From Auricularia sp. M13 (Eukaryota > Basidiomycota > Agaricomycetes > Auriculariales > Auriculariaceae), in contig CM073203.1 of the NCBI GenBank assembly GCA_037042915.1, positions 806,001 to 870,000 on the forward strand: a stretch of 64,000 nt of DNA. Direction: 5' to 3'. Under the pieces are notes generated by a model. It had not been told where the DNA came from. It did no database searches and saw only the letters and a list, made by a program, of their open reading frames with translations. The position numbers were made by a program, and so were the translations under genes. Every line of letters starts with the position of its first letter. Position 1 is the first letter of the stretch. Below are positions 45,489 through 56,732 of this stretch, one piece after another.

Positions 45489-45838
45489 TCTCGTAGAACG
45501 TGTGAAGAGGACGACCCGGGTGAGTGAGCGTTAGTGGCGACCAGCAAGTGCGCGCGCGGCACGCCGCCGGGGAAGCGGCTCCGGAAGCTCCGGCCCGGAG
45601 CTCCTGCCAGACCCTTCTTCCGCCCGCCCAATATTATTTCCGTTGCGGCACCCCGGAATCCCGCTGGTGGCTTGCTCAGAAATGACAAGGTTTCATACGA
45701 GCTGCGATTCTCTAAAGGCAAACTGAAAGCCAATAGCCTTAAACAGGCCTGTAACCCCTGAACTGCGAGGCGGTACTCTTAACTGTCACCGCACAGGTCG
45801 TCTACATCGTCTATCGAGCAAGTTTTGAGAGTGTGATT
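45489..45838. promoter_or_regulatory. spacer upstream of the flavocytochrome gene
   Basis: 350 bases holding the flavocytochrome promoter and the 3' flank of the F-box gene. No core element identified. Confidence 0.35.
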
Positions 45839-47445
45839 CTAAAGTTCCCAAATTCCAGCTTTTCGATCTCCCCGAGTCCCCCGTCCTTCGAAAGCACGAT
45901 AGGTGATCGTTGGGAACACAAGCGGCAGCGAAGCATCCAATCCTTTCATTGAAAGTGTCACACCTACGAGGGTGAGGATCGGACGATTTCCCGGGGCGCG
46001 CTCCTGCTGTCCGAGCGCCCGACCAAACATAACAAGCTGCCTGCAGCTGATATGCGTAGGCTTGTCCATAGCAAAGAGTGTTATCGTCTCGAGCACCGGA
46101 CAGCGCGCACAGCGTGAGGTCTGCTCGACGTGGTTAAAGTCAATGAAACTCGGTAGTGCATAATCGAACGCACTGTGTGACATATACCAGGAGCATTTGA
46201 ATCCTCGCAGAAATCGATATGCACGTGCCGCAGCGCAGGCATGCCGTCGATGAAAGACCAGATGAACCCAGCGGCAAACTCGTTATTCAGTCGAATATAT
46301 GTGAACCGTGCGCTCAAAAACCTGAGCCCGTTCCAGCCACCGTATTTGTAGGGTTCCCAGCCCTCGAATCGGAAAGAGCGAAAGAGACGATTGTCCTCGG
46401 TGACAATCGTGACGTGCGTGTCCAGTTCGTCGATGTCGCTGGACAATATACGGAGATGAAGATTGCCTTTGACTGAGTCCCAGAGCGAAGGGCACCAGAT
46501 CGGTGAGTTGCTCCAATGTTCGATAAAGGGTATGTTGTAGAAGACGGTGTCCGCAGTCGCCATTGCCGATAGCGTCGAGAGAATACCAGTGTTTCCATCA
46601 TCATTGATGACAAGGCGCCGCAGTGAAAGGCCACTGAGGTCAAGATGTTGTCTGGTCGGCGCTTTGTCACCGTCACGATCGACGTCAAGAATAAGCACCC
46701 TGAGAGATGGGAAGTGGGAGGCAAGCGAAATAACCGGTGTCGAAGCTAAAGCTCCGTACGCAAGCAAGACTTCTCTGGCGCTAGAGAAAGCCGGAATCGG
46801 ATTGTCGCCCGGAAAGATACCGCGCAGCTCGACTTTAGCCAATTTAGGCGCGGAGTCCGCGAACATGGATCCTGACAGCTTATGGGTATGATGGCTGTGA
46901 CTTTTCCCATGATCGATAGACAAATCGAGTTCAACCAGATACGGAGCAGGAAGGCAAAGATAGGTTTCCACTGCCATCTCCTCGTAGAATATTTGTGGAA
47001 TCCTGATGCTGAGGCTGACGAGGACCGGAAGGGCTGCCTTTATGCAAATGAAGACATTGGTTATCCAGGGGCGTATCTTGTCGTAATAATCTTCATGTAT
47101 AGCCCCGTAGCTGAAGTGACAGTAGACTTTGAGGCTGACACGTAGTGCGCATTGTATAGCGTGCTGGGTCAATTCGCGGAACTTCTCCAACGCACGCGCA
47201 CAGGCTACGCGTTTATGCGACGAGATACGGATATTACGGTGGATATAAAGGCCCGCATACTGATACGCTACGGCCTTGAATTGACGACATACGGCTGCAG
47301 CCCGCCGTAGGTCCTCGAACGAAAGATAGTCCAACGTGGCAACGACAAGCTCCATGGGCAGCGACGGCGGACGTTTCGACGGTGCAGGTGGCGGACGCGG
47401 GGGCAAAAAGTCCGTCAGAGCCGTCTGGCGAGGCATCGCTGCCAT
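45839..47445 (-). CDS. F-box protein, near-complete copy of a local family
   Basis: A 454-codon frame (47445-46081) encodes a PIP-box-like start (QTALTDFL), a Pro-rich linker, the F-box LPMELVVATLDYLSFEDLRR and AAAVCRQFKAVAYQYAGLYI, then beta/Leu-rich repeats (LSGLSLRRLVINDDG, WNGLRFLSARFTYIRL). The C-terminal 110 or so codons (FIDFNHVEQTSRCARCPVLE to 45839) are in a different frame; the change falls near 46180-46200, and no normal-sized intron was found to bridge it. So the protein either ends early or the gene carries one small indel. F-box proteins recruit SCF targets; the substrate is unknown. Relics of the same family lie at 24.8, 36.0 and 52.8 kb. Confidence 0.7.
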
Positions 47446-47901
47446 GGTGCAGCAACGAAAGACAGTAAAAGATTGCTTCGGCTACCGCCGCAAACCGGAC
47501 TTGGCGCGGAGATAATCGCGATTGAGACAATCCAACAAACCTTGATTATAGCTATTCCGAAAATGAGTCTATAACATATGTGGAGGCAAATATAGCCAAC
47601 CCACCTAATTTTCCTGATTTCTGCAGTAGCTGACTAAGCAGAATGATCAGGCGGATGAATGCCCGGTCCCAAATCCGCCGCGGAATCGATCACGTCTTCA
47701 CAGGAGATTATGCATCATAGGCAGTCCAATGCTGGATTGCACGCCGAGGACACCGATGCATTTTGATACGGACTGGGCCCCTGCATTTGGTTTCTGACTG
47801 GGCCCCCTCTCCTCATCAGTATAAATGACTGGGGGCACTCACACGGAAAATTTCACCAACAGATCCATATCCCAAGCCCATCCTCCTTTCTGTACCCCGT
47901 C
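47446..47901. promoter_or_regulatory. divergent promoter region with direct repeat and TATA box
   Basis: Between the F-box gene (minus) and the small gene at 47902 (plus). GACTGGGCCCC occurs at 47771-47781 and 47796-47806, and TATAAAT at 47820-47826, 76 bases before the ATG. Confidence 0.55.
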
Positions 47902-48343
47902 ATGAACTTTGCATCGTCTACGCGCATCCCCGCTTCTCTCCCTATGGCAGAGCTGGCTCTGGTAAGCCCGCTGCACAGCGCCGCACGTGCGCACATCACG
48001 ACAAGGATTCTCACCTTTCCTCGCCCAGCCTCACATGGAACGCACTATTAGCCAAATGTCGACGGAAGATCACAATTATCTTCCGCTCATCCCTGCCAGT
48101 TACCGTCCCTCCCCGCTCTCTATGAGCTACTCGGCGGCCACTGAAGCCAGCGATGAAAGCTCCATCTCGCCAAGCGCTCTGAGTAACGAACACTCTTTTG
48201 CGAGCTCTCCTGCCAGCTCTCAGGGCTCAGAGTCCAGCATCACAGTATCAGCAAGTGGCGCGTTTCGCCGGTTGGCCAAGTGCCTTCGTGTTATTGCACG
48301 CTTCCGCGTCAGCCGTGCCAATCGCGCTCGTAACCTACAGTAG
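47902..48343 (+). CDS. small Ser-rich hypothetical protein
   Basis: Two exons, 47902-47961 and 48029-48343, joined by a 67-nt GT..AG intron, give 124 residues. The middle is Ser-rich (SSISPSALSNEHSFASSPAS) and the end is basic (RRLAKCLRVIARFRVSRANR). A strong TATA box and a repeated 11-mer precede it, so it is probably highly expressed or regulated. I checked for a pheromone-type CaaX end; the last residues are RNLQ, so it is not a mating pheromone precursor. Function unknown. Confidence 0.6.
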
Positions 48344-49093
48344 ACTGAAGTTATCCACATCTATATGCTCGCCTGCCCACTCTCCAAAGAGTAAGTAAAT
48401 CCATCGCCCTTACATGCATCCCCATACATACTTTCCCCCGTGTTCGATTCCCGGGTTACGTATCATCCTTGCACTCCCGGCCCAGTGATGTATTACTTGT
48501 GCCACCACCCGTAATTATAGTCATATGCATAGCATATCTTGTGAGTGTTCTCACTGTTGTGCAGGTAATAGAGTCCTCAACAGTCGATTGGCACCGATAT
48601 CTGGCGTGGCAAACTGTCATCCTTATACCCACAGAACGCTAAGCTGAAGGGAACGCAGCAAGCCTCGGCAGCAGCAGCAGCACTTCATGGAACCGATACA
48701 CGAGATCATTGATCCAGGCGTCGCGATGATAAACTCGACAAAAGGGCGAAGAGCGAGAGCGAGAGGGTGAGGAAATAGAGAAGAAAACAGGCTGACAGAC
48801 AGAACCGCACTAGAGACGGGTATGGACAAAACCAGAGAGGGTTGGATCGGAAAAATGGAGACTGTGAACGGTCGCGCCACTGCAGGCGGGAGGTCCCGAA
48901 GTGGAGAGGCATGGCATACATGGGACGAGACTGGACAAAATTATATAGAGGAAAACAGGACAGAGCAGAGGAGGACGTGAAGAAGAGGGAGGTACTGACA
49001 AAGAGAAGATGAAAGACTGCATATGTGCCATAATGTCGTGAAGGAGAAGCAACGTATAAGCAGCTGCTCCATGAGTGGTCGTGCAAGGAGATT
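48344..49093. other. convergent 3' spacer
   Basis: 750 bases between the ends of the small Ser-rich gene and the BRCT gene. Purine-rich on the plus strand near 48.74-49.02 kb. No gene supported. Confidence 0.5.
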
Positions 49094-51361
49094 TTATGCC
49101 TGCACCATGTCGATGTCGCCAGCCGTGTCATCCTCATCGTCGGGAAGCGCGAATGTCTCCCTCAACGGGCTGCCGACTCTGGCTGGACATATCATCAGTA
49201 CGCGCAGGTACGAAGGAACGGGCGCACGTACGTCGAAAGGCGCGCTTACTGGACGACGCCTTCTCCACCGGCGCGAAGAAGTCGCGGATCTCCTTCTGCT
49301 TGCCTGCAGAAGGCGGCACGTTTACGCCGAGAATGGATTTCTCTGCGAGTACCGTGAGTAGCCGGCTCAGAAAAGCAGTAAAGGAGGGCGAGCAGACCGA
49401 ATGAAAACTCCAAAAAGCTCTCCTCTGCGGCCGTCAAGCTCATCTCGCCGTCGCCGTCCTCGCCATCGTCGTCGGACATAGCGCGCAGCGTCCTCGTACG
49501 CACGGGGTTGAGCGGCGCGTTAGTCGCCCGGCGTTTCTGCTGAGCAGTGCGTGGAGAAGATTAGCACGAGTAGGAGAGCAAGAGTATAGGGCAAGCAGTA
49601 CTTTGGTCTCGGCCGTCTCGAGGTCGACCGAAAAGCGGTATTCGTCCACCCGCGCGCGCTTCTCGACGCACTCGACGACCCATCCGATCCCGACGACAAG
49701 AGGGCGCGGCTCGGTTAACATCCTGACGCATGTGTCAGGCTGGATGGCAGCGAGAGCATGGCAAAGCACTTGCCTGTACCGTGCGACGGTGCCCGGCAAG
49801 CCGCTCTTGAATACGATGTGCGTCAACCGCGTGCTCATGCGAGTCAAAATCTATGCATTCGAACATTCAGCTTGCGTTGCTAAACGAAAATGCGCAGCCT
49901 ACACGGGCGCCCAGTCCCTTGAGCATGTCCACAAAGAGAGCGGCGGCGTCATCGCCCTCGTCTGTGCGAACGTCGACAAAGATGGTGCAGTTCTTGAGCA
50001 CATCCAGGTGCGGCGTGGTATCCTTCTCCTTGGGCTTGCTGGGTTTCGGCTGTACAGCAACAGTCAACGTCTATAATCAAGCAGGAATGCAAATAGTTGA
50101 CCTCGGCATGCGCCTCGCGTTGCGCTGCGACGCGCGTAGACGGAGCACGCGGCGGCTGCACGCGAAGCTTCGGCCTCTCCGCGGATGACGAGCCTTCCTT
50201 CTTGCTACGAATCCCAGTTCCGCTCCCGCTGTCCCCGGCGACTTCATGTGAGGTCGTAGTAGGTAGAAGCTCGGAAAGCGTTCGGTTGAGGCCGCGAATG
50301 GCGGCGCTGGCCCTGTGGTCGTTGCCTACAGTAGCGGACGCGGAGACGGAGCGGGTCGGGGAGTGCGGAGCAAAGGTGGGAAGGCGAGGAGGACCTAGCT
50401 GAGGGCGTGTAGGCGAACCCTGAATTGTTTCGAGGCGGCGAGAGGAGGTTGATGGTACGGGCAGTTTTGACGGCGATACAAAACCGAGCGACGTCCCAGG
50501 GCGTGCAGGCAATGACTCCGGTTTGCTGCTCGATGCGGTAGTTGCAGAGGTAGACGCAGAAGCACCGTCAGAGGAGGAGGATCCTGGTATTGCAGACGAA
50601 GATGAGGCAAAGCCCATGCTGGATGCAGGCCGTCTAGGCGGCGGTCGCGGCGCTGCAAGCTTCCTGAGTGCCTCGTCGAGCCTGGACAAGCTCGCCTTCG
50701 TTTCGCGCGCTGTTTCCTCGGGAACACCGAGCTCGCCCTCGACGCGCTTGGAAAAGATGCCCGTCGCCTTGCGCGGACTGCCTAGGTCGAGCTTGGGCTC
50801 TTGTTTGCGCTGAGGGATGGGCGCCTTGTACCGTCTGATATTTGCGCCGCGAGTCAAAGGCCCCTTGGGACGGGCAGGCGTGGTGCCGAGCGCGCTGTGG
50901 AAGAGGCCTCTGGGCGTCTTGCTCATTGACGGCGCCGCCGACGACTTGAAGAGCGGGCGCGGGAGGCGAGACACCGTGCCCGGCGTCCGCGCCAGAGTGC
51001 GCTGCGGAGAGCCAGACGCGAACAGTCTGCCGGGCGTCTTGGGCGGCGGTGGTTGCGGCTTCGGGTCGACGGCCATGGCGTCCGCGGCGAGCTCGATGGC
51101 GGGCACATGGGCGTTGTCGTTCTTGGGAGACAGTGGCTGTACAGGCGCGGCATCCTGCTTGACGCGCTTGGCGTCGTGCGCGCCGGCGTCGGCGTCGTGT
51201 GACGGCGAGCGCGGGCGCTTGTTCGATGTGGAGGTGGAGGTGTTCTCGTTGTCGTTGTTGTTCGAATGTCTCTTGCTGCGCGCCGTCGGCTTCAGCGGCG
51301 ACAGCAACGGTATCTTGGTCGCGCCTTCGCGCTGGCGCTGTCGGGTAAGGCGGCCGCTCAT
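49094..51361 (-). CDS. BRCT-domain protein
   Basis: A first long exon from 51361 encodes about 420 disordered residues rich in Ser, Pro, Lys and Arg, with repeated SPxK/TP sites. Short exons then give a BRCT domain: LDVLKNCTIFVDVRTDEGDD, LFVDMLKGLGAR, LTHIVFKSGLPGTVARYR and PLVVGIGWVVECVEKR with the hallmark Trp. An acidic tail (MSDDDGEDGDGE) and KEIRDFFAPVEK follow, ending at 49094. BRCT domains bind phosphoproteins in DNA damage and cell-cycle control, and the Ser-Pro sites suit CDK control; nuclear location is inferred. A possible GC..AG intron at 49773-49723 (51 nt) leaves the frame open whether or not it is removed. Confidence 0.75.
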
Positions 51362-51584
51362 CGTCGGCCTCGGTGAACCGCGTTGTTTGGTCGTACAAAC
51401 ATGTCAACCACATGCTCACTGATCATCTTTGCTTCCGCGCTTCAATACTCAGTGGTCAACAGGAATTTTTTGCGTGGGCTATTACTTTGAGAACTATTGA
51501 ATACAAGGAGCACTCTATTAAAGGACGCAATATGGATACAAAGGCTATTGGTACACATAATACAAGGCCCCCGCGCTGGAGTCT

Positions 51585-52172
51585 TCAGAGGTCCAAGACG
51601 CGACGGAGGTGAATATCCTTCATCACAGAGCGCCCCAGGGGCTGCTCCGTGTTGTGCGCACGCGCAAGCGGAATGGTTTTTCGCGGCGCCTGCGCGACGG
51701 GAACGTCGTCCTTTAGAGCATGCCATGCGTCCGGATCGGCCGCGTAGACTATGCGGCGCTCGAGACGTATGAGCGCGCTCGTACGCCGCTCATCGCAGAT
51801 GAGTCGCAACATGCTAGCGGGCCGTGCAGCCTGACGCTCCACTTGGGCTTGGATGTCCTCCGGGAAGACAGGCTTTGCGAGCCCAAGGAGGGAACGGCCG
51901 TGCAACAATTGGGTCGTGGATCCGGCGCGGCAGAGAGTGACCGGCCGTGGGTTGACGGACGCAGGCTGAATGTCGATGTGAATGTATTCGGGGAGAGTCA
52001 CCACAGGCGTCGTGTCCTCTGTCCAGCTGAGGTCGACAAACTCGAAAGCCGTGGGGGTGAGCGGGCTGGCGCTCTGCAGCGATTTTTGGCCGGTTGACAG
52101 CACCAAGACCGGGGTGTCGATGTCGGCTTCGAAAATGCTCGGAATAGTAACGTAGAGCTGGCTTCCAGAGCG
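51585..52172 (-). CDS. hypothetical protein, duplicated orphan
   Basis: A single-exon frame of 195 residues from Met at 52172, 86 bases downstream of a TATA box. Begins RSGSQLYVTIPSIFEADIDT, then FEFVDLSWTEDTTPVV, and ends LIRLERRIVYAADPDAWHAL, KDDVPVAQAPRKTIPL. It has no signal peptide, membrane segment or known motif. A relic of its C-terminal half lies at 26.6-26.9 kb, so it belongs to a small local family. Both copies stand head-to-head with an F-box gene relic. Function unknown. Confidence 0.6.
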   Translation of the reverse strand, partial: RSGSQLYVTIPSIFEADIDTPVLVLSTGQKSLQSASPLTPTAFEFVDLSWTEDTTPVVTLPEYIHIDIQPASVNPRPVTLCRAGSTTQLLHGRSLLGLAKPVFPEDIQAQVERQAARPASMLRLICDERRTSALIRLERRIVYAADPDAWHALKDDVPVAQAPRKTIPLARAHNTEQPLGRSVMKDIHLRRVLDL

Positions 52173-52257
52173 CATAATGGTCGTGTACGAGATAGTGTTT
52201 GAGGTGAAGTGGGTTCGACGTTGAGCTGATGGTACGACACCTAGCCCTGGACAGGCC

Positions 52258-52265
52258 TTTATATA
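52258..52265 (-). promoter_or_regulatory. TATA box of the orphan gene
   Basis: TATATAAA on the minus strand, 86-93 bases before the ATG at 52172. Confidence 0.5.
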
Positions 52266-52699
52266 GCAGAGAAAGCCAGTCGCGATTGTAATTCCCAAAT
52301 GCTCAGCAGTTGCGATCAAAACCAGGGAAAATTCGGTCCGACACCACGATGCCAGTCTGCAACGAAACCAGTTCGGATCGAAATGACTGCCAATGTTACC
52401 ACTGAGTCGCATGTCAGGGTAATGAGCATCCAGTTGAGACTGCTAATTTTTTGAACGCAATTCCTGCTGCAGTGGACTGCGTCGCGTTCCAAGTGCCATG
52501 TTGGTGCGATGCCGACCAAATGCCAACGTGCAAACCTTCAAACCAGTCTAAAGGCTTGATATCGCTTCCTCGGCCCAAATAGCATGGCCAATTTGAGTCC
52601 GCGTGCGATTGAAGATAGCTGGATCGGACGCGACGAAGTGACCGTGAATGTGTTGACCAAAAGAAGTTCATTCCAAGTCCGCCCGATTTCTAACCTTCC

Positions 52700-53002
52700 A
52701 CCATGGCAGCGACCGGTGCTCTGCCCACGCTCTCCGCGATCTCGACGTCGAAGTCTTGCTGTCTCTGCCCTTTCTGCCAAACGCGCGTTCCAGCTACCGA
52801 TAGAACTTGTCATCCAGATCATTTATCTAGTCGGGATCTCAGAAGCCTCGCTGCCGTCTGCAACCAGTCACACGCTGCCTACCACCACGCTGGCTTGGCT
52901 ATACACGTTTTCTTTAGGCTCTTCGAGACAACTTATGCTCCCATCCCTCCGTATGAACCTCTGGCTCAGATAGAGGATGTATCATTTTTCGCGACGTCGT
53001 GA
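52700..53002 (+). pseudogene. 5' relic of an F-box gene
   Basis: Reads AKRAFQLPIELVIQIIYL and then, in another frame, SRDLRSLAAVCNQSHAAYHH, AGLAIHVF. This is the F-box block of the 46-47 kb family (LPMELVVATLDYLSFEDLRR, AAVCRQFKAVAYQYAG). Nothing of the rest of the gene follows. It points away from the orphan gene at 52172. Confidence 0.6.
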
Positions 53003-53389
53003 AACTTCTCCTCGCTCGGCTAAGTTCTGGCACAGACGGGTACTGCGACTCTGACATTTGACGGAATCGATGTGCGTGAAGATACTTATGAGCACCTTCA
53101 TGCTTATGCTTTCATTTGCCATCATCGAACATCGTCCATTCGTGGGAAGAGGGCCAGCTATGGACTCGGATTGTGGGCTCTGGGACCAATTAAATACTTA
53201 AATGCTAGTAGCACTGTATACCACCTTCGCTGTGTCAGATCCATCCAATGACCTTTCACGCTCGTCGTGGTTCTCGTGCGACATCGTCAGCCGTGAGATC
53301 TAGGCTCGAAATACTCAACAGCAACAGCGAGGAATAAGTTACAATCTCCATGTATCGCTACATGTCCAACCAGAGCAACCGACAGAAAC
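53003..53389. other. intergenic, no gene seen
   Basis: Between an F-box relic and the glycosyltransferase 3' end. Confidence 0.5.
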
Positions 53390-54481
53390 CTATACGTCTA
53401 GCTTGAACTTTTCTCTGCGTCGGTAGCCCCGCTGCCGCCGCTGCCAATAAATCCGGCCAAACTCCAATCCACGAAGAGCAAGCCAGCACAGACCAATAAG
53501 CGCGCACTCGAACAGGAGCAAACCGAATAGACCCATGCGCCATCGATACAGCGCGGCGAGATGCATAACATAGCGCACGATGACCTTGCCCGAGAGCTTG
53601 GACTCGCCGGCCACGCGTTTCGAGAAGCCGAAGGGCACTTCGGCGATGGCGTTTCGAGGTACGTGCGTCTTCTGCAACAGTTCAAGCGCAATTTTGAATC
53701 CAACAGGATTCACAGGCGCTGATTTACGATACTGCGGCGAGCTTTGAGTATCACTCGAACGGGGGCGGGGTCATAACACTCACAAGCTCACGAGTCAGTC
53801 CAAAGAAGCCAGACATAGGGTCGGAAGCGGAGGTAAGAGGCCGAGCGAGGCTACGTGCACCAGCACTGATAATGCGTCGGTAGAGAGGCCAGTCACGGTC
53901 CACGCCACCACCAGGTCCATAACGCGTGCCCATGGCAAACGGTGTCCTGTCTGTGAGCGCGTGAAGAAAGGTTGGTATTGATTCTGGAGGATGCTGCAAG
54001 TCCGCTGAAAGACTACCTGTCAGCTTGAAGGCCTAGATGACTGGGTGCAGTGCGTACCATCCATGACCACGAACTTACGACCGCGAGCCTCATGGAAGCC
54101 TCGCAATACAGCGCTCGAAAGGCCGGACTCCTCCGTGCGGACTACGAGCACGATATTGTAGCCCTCGCTCTTCAGCCTTTCGACGGCTTCTACGGTGCCG
54201 TCGCGCGAGTTATCGTCCACAATTATGACTTCGGTATTATCGGGAGACTCGACAGCCTGAAAGATGCGAGTCACGAGAGGACTAATGTTGGGAGCTTCAT
54301 GGTAGGATGGTATGATAATGCTGTTTTCGATGCGTGACTCTGGGTCGAGCTCGCGGACAGCCGGTGTCAGACCATCGCTGTAGCCAGATGTAATGACGAG
54401 GAAAAGAAAGAACGGCAGCAGGCTAAGGGCAGCAGCGAGCTTGAGTCGCTGGCTGGGTCTGCTAGCGGTTGACGAGGCCAT
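53390..54481 (-). CDS. DPM1: dolichyl-phosphate mannosyltransferase-type GT2 enzyme
   Basis: Three exons, 54481-54058, 54004-53784 and 53731-53390, give 328 residues. An N-terminal membrane helix (AAALSLLPFFLFLVI) is followed by the GT2 domain: NSIIIPSYHEAPNISPLV, EVIIVDDNSRDGTVEAVERL with the nucleotide-binding DD, FVVMDADLQHPPESIP with the DxD-type acidic site, FAMGTRYGPGGGVDRDW and DPMSGFFGL. The acceptor region reads YRKSAPVNPVGFKIALELL, and two hydrophobic stretches near the C-terminus (LFGLLLFECALIGLCWLAL) anchor it. DPM synthase moves mannose from GDP-mannose to dolichyl phosphate at the ER for N- and O-glycans and GPI anchors. The extra N-terminal helix is unlike the soluble-start forms, so a paralogous GT2 role is possible. 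Confidence 0.82.
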
Positions 54482-54555
54482 TCATGGACGTGTACGTGGC
54501 AGCATAGGCTCGTGACCAGCCGCTTTAAAACTCCGCTGCGCTGCGATGTAAAGCG

Positions 54556-55181
54556 GCTGGGAACAACGGACGTCACAAACATATGTCACACTTTTTGATA
54601 CTGAGCGTGACACGGGACTTAGCCAAATCGCGCTCCCGCACCTCATGCCAGTACCGTCACAAACCTATTTTTTCTTCATAATCCAAAAGCTGTCATTTTG
54701 CGTTTTTGAATACATTTATATAGGGTAAATTTTACAAGTTTTGGAAATATAAAATAGTAACTGGGCACCAAGGAAGCCCAGGAATGACCCCCATTCAGCC
54801 GGATTGGATCCTAAAGTGTGTCTCCTATACTTTGGGGAGCCAAGAATGCTCACGGCCATGCGCTATAGAGGTAGCGGCGCCAGGCAGGGTGCCGACCAGA
54901 CCCAGACCATTACACAACCGTAGAGCAATCACCTTGCTCAAATTCTTGCACCATACGGCGTATTAGTACCCAAAACTAGGATATATTGACTCAAACCGAC
55001 GGGACAAAACAAAAGGATGTTGGGTGCTCGGGGGGGAGAGGCGAAATCTGGCTAAGTCCCGCGTCACGTCAGTATCAGCGCCATCACTCGGTTATGATGT
55101 TGTCCAATGTTCCCAGACGCTTCGCATCGGCCCGTCCCAATTTCAAAGTCCGATGCGTCGCGTCTGGTTACGAGACTAGTG
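54556..55181. mobile_element. MITE-like inverted-repeat element, copy B
   Basis: Left repeat at 54597-54631 (GATACTGAGCGTGAC..GCCAAATCGC) and its inverted partner at 55041-55076 match those of copy A at 4.9-5.3 kb; the core between them is AT-rich and different. The right-hand hairpin of copy A recurs at 55111-55168, with arms around TCAAAGTCCGA. No coding capacity. Lies in the spacer between the DPM-like and coiled-coil genes. Confidence 0.65.
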
Positions 55182-55320
55182 GCAGCAATGGATTGAGAGG
55201 GCTGCGGAGTTTAACGCACGCGTCTTTTCTTTCTCTTGTCACGGTTCTTACAGATTAATCATAAAACGAGGCCAGCTCCAATACATAAGGGTCGCAGAAC
55301 GACGAAAAATACGGCAGCGT

Positions 55321-56364
55321 CTACTCAAGCGCGAGCATGTGCGTTCTCCACATCTCTGTCGCACGACGAAGCTCCCCACCGCTCCGCATGCGAACAACGC
55401 GTCCCGACTGCAAGGCCATCTCCGCCTCCAATACGCGCTGGTATGCCGGGAAACCGCCTAGCCTTGTGATGACCATCTTCACCTCTTGGCCTGTCGTGGT
55501 CAATAATATCTCCTTCTTCAACGTCTTGTTGTAGTAGCGCTCGATCTGGCCGGCTCCGTCGGCGAGTCCTCTGTCGAACGTCAGCAATGGTATCAACGGG
55601 ATAGCGATGATTATTGCTCACCCAGAGATGGCGCCAGCTGTGCTTGCAAGTACGGCCGCTGGAGCTCCAAAGGAGGGAACAGCGGGCAGGACAGCAGCCA
55701 ACGCCGTCAACAGTGCACTGCAGGCCTGGAAGATGGCTTTCAACGTCTTCGCCAGGTTTTGCTTCCAGGAGCGAGCCGCCGTTCGTCCTGCCACCTTAGC
55801 GCTGCTGATATCCTTCTCCAGCTGCTTGGCCCGGTCGCGCATGGCCGCCACGTGGTGTTGCAGCGCGGTTGACTGTCCTGCAATATCCTCTCCCACGCGG
55901 AGAAGCTCGTCACTTCCCTCCTGCAGCCTCTGGTTCGTGCTATACTGCGAGCGCTGGAGCATCGTCGTCATTGCCGAAGCGAACTGGCGTTGATTGGTCC
56001 GCATCTGGCGACAAGCCTGCAGCGCAGCCTCCGCATCTTCTTGCAGGCTGTGGACGCCCTGCACAACGTGGTCCCACTCCTCTGGACCGGAGTAGCTGTA
56101 GGACTGGTGTTCAGCCTGTGCTTTCTCTGTGCTGAAGGCCACTCACCGTCCGAGCTGTCGCTCCCACTCGCCGAACGTCGACACGGACGACTCGAGCTCC
56201 TTGGTCATGTCCGCAATGGCCTTCGCCCCCTCAGAATCTGGCATGACGTCTTCCGCGCTCAGCTTCACGGCTGGCATGAGCGAGTTGACTGCGCGGACTA
56301 GGCTGTTCTGTCGCTGTGTTGGCTGTCTCTTGGGGGGCGCCATCGTTGTCTTTGGGACGGTCAT
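55321..56364 (-). CDS. hypothetical helical protein with central hydrophobic segment
   Basis: Exon 1 from Met 56364 (or 56343) gives KRQPTQRQNSLVRAVNSLMP and KELESSVSTFGEWERQLGR. A 52-nt intron leads to YSGPEEWDHVVQGVHSLQED and a long coiled coil (MRDRAKQLEKDISSAKVAGR). A hydrophobic stretch of about 40 residues follows (ALLTALAAVLPAVPSFGAPA), and a last exon GLADGAGQIERYYNKTLKKE ends at 55321. Long helices around one hydrophobic hairpin occur in several unrelated membrane-acting families; I cannot place it in one. No signal peptide. Junction 1 is a best fit. Function unknown. Confidence 0.55.
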
Positions 56365-56732
56365 CGTCGTCAATAGGAAAGGAATATGGAAAAATAGTCG
56401 CGCGGCGAGGGATGAGCTGGTCGTCAGGCGAGAACAGAAGCAGAGATTTCTATTTGGATCCCAGCGCGGCCCTTGTACTCGCGCGGCGCGCGCCCCACCA
56501 CGAGTCACGTGCTGCATCGTGGTGGAGGTGAGGACTGAGGTGCGAGCTCCATCCGGTCCGTGGTCCATCAATACTAAAGCTCACAGCAGTCCTCCTTTGG
56601 GACCACACTCGACTAGGTTTTGCTGTGCTCGGGCTTCGGCGGCCAGTCGCAGACATGCAAATCGAGTTTCATTGCTTATTCACGACGCTACTGCACATTC
56701 ATCCCACGACCTCTTCGCGTGTGATCCGTGCC

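Noticed and set aside
47902-48343. Mating pheromone precursor
   Set aside because: Small and Ser-rich but lacks a C-terminal CaaX box.
48430-48470. tRNA-like T-arm (GTTCGATTCCCGGG)
   Set aside because: The stem does not pair and no D-arm, anticodon arm or A-box fits upstream.
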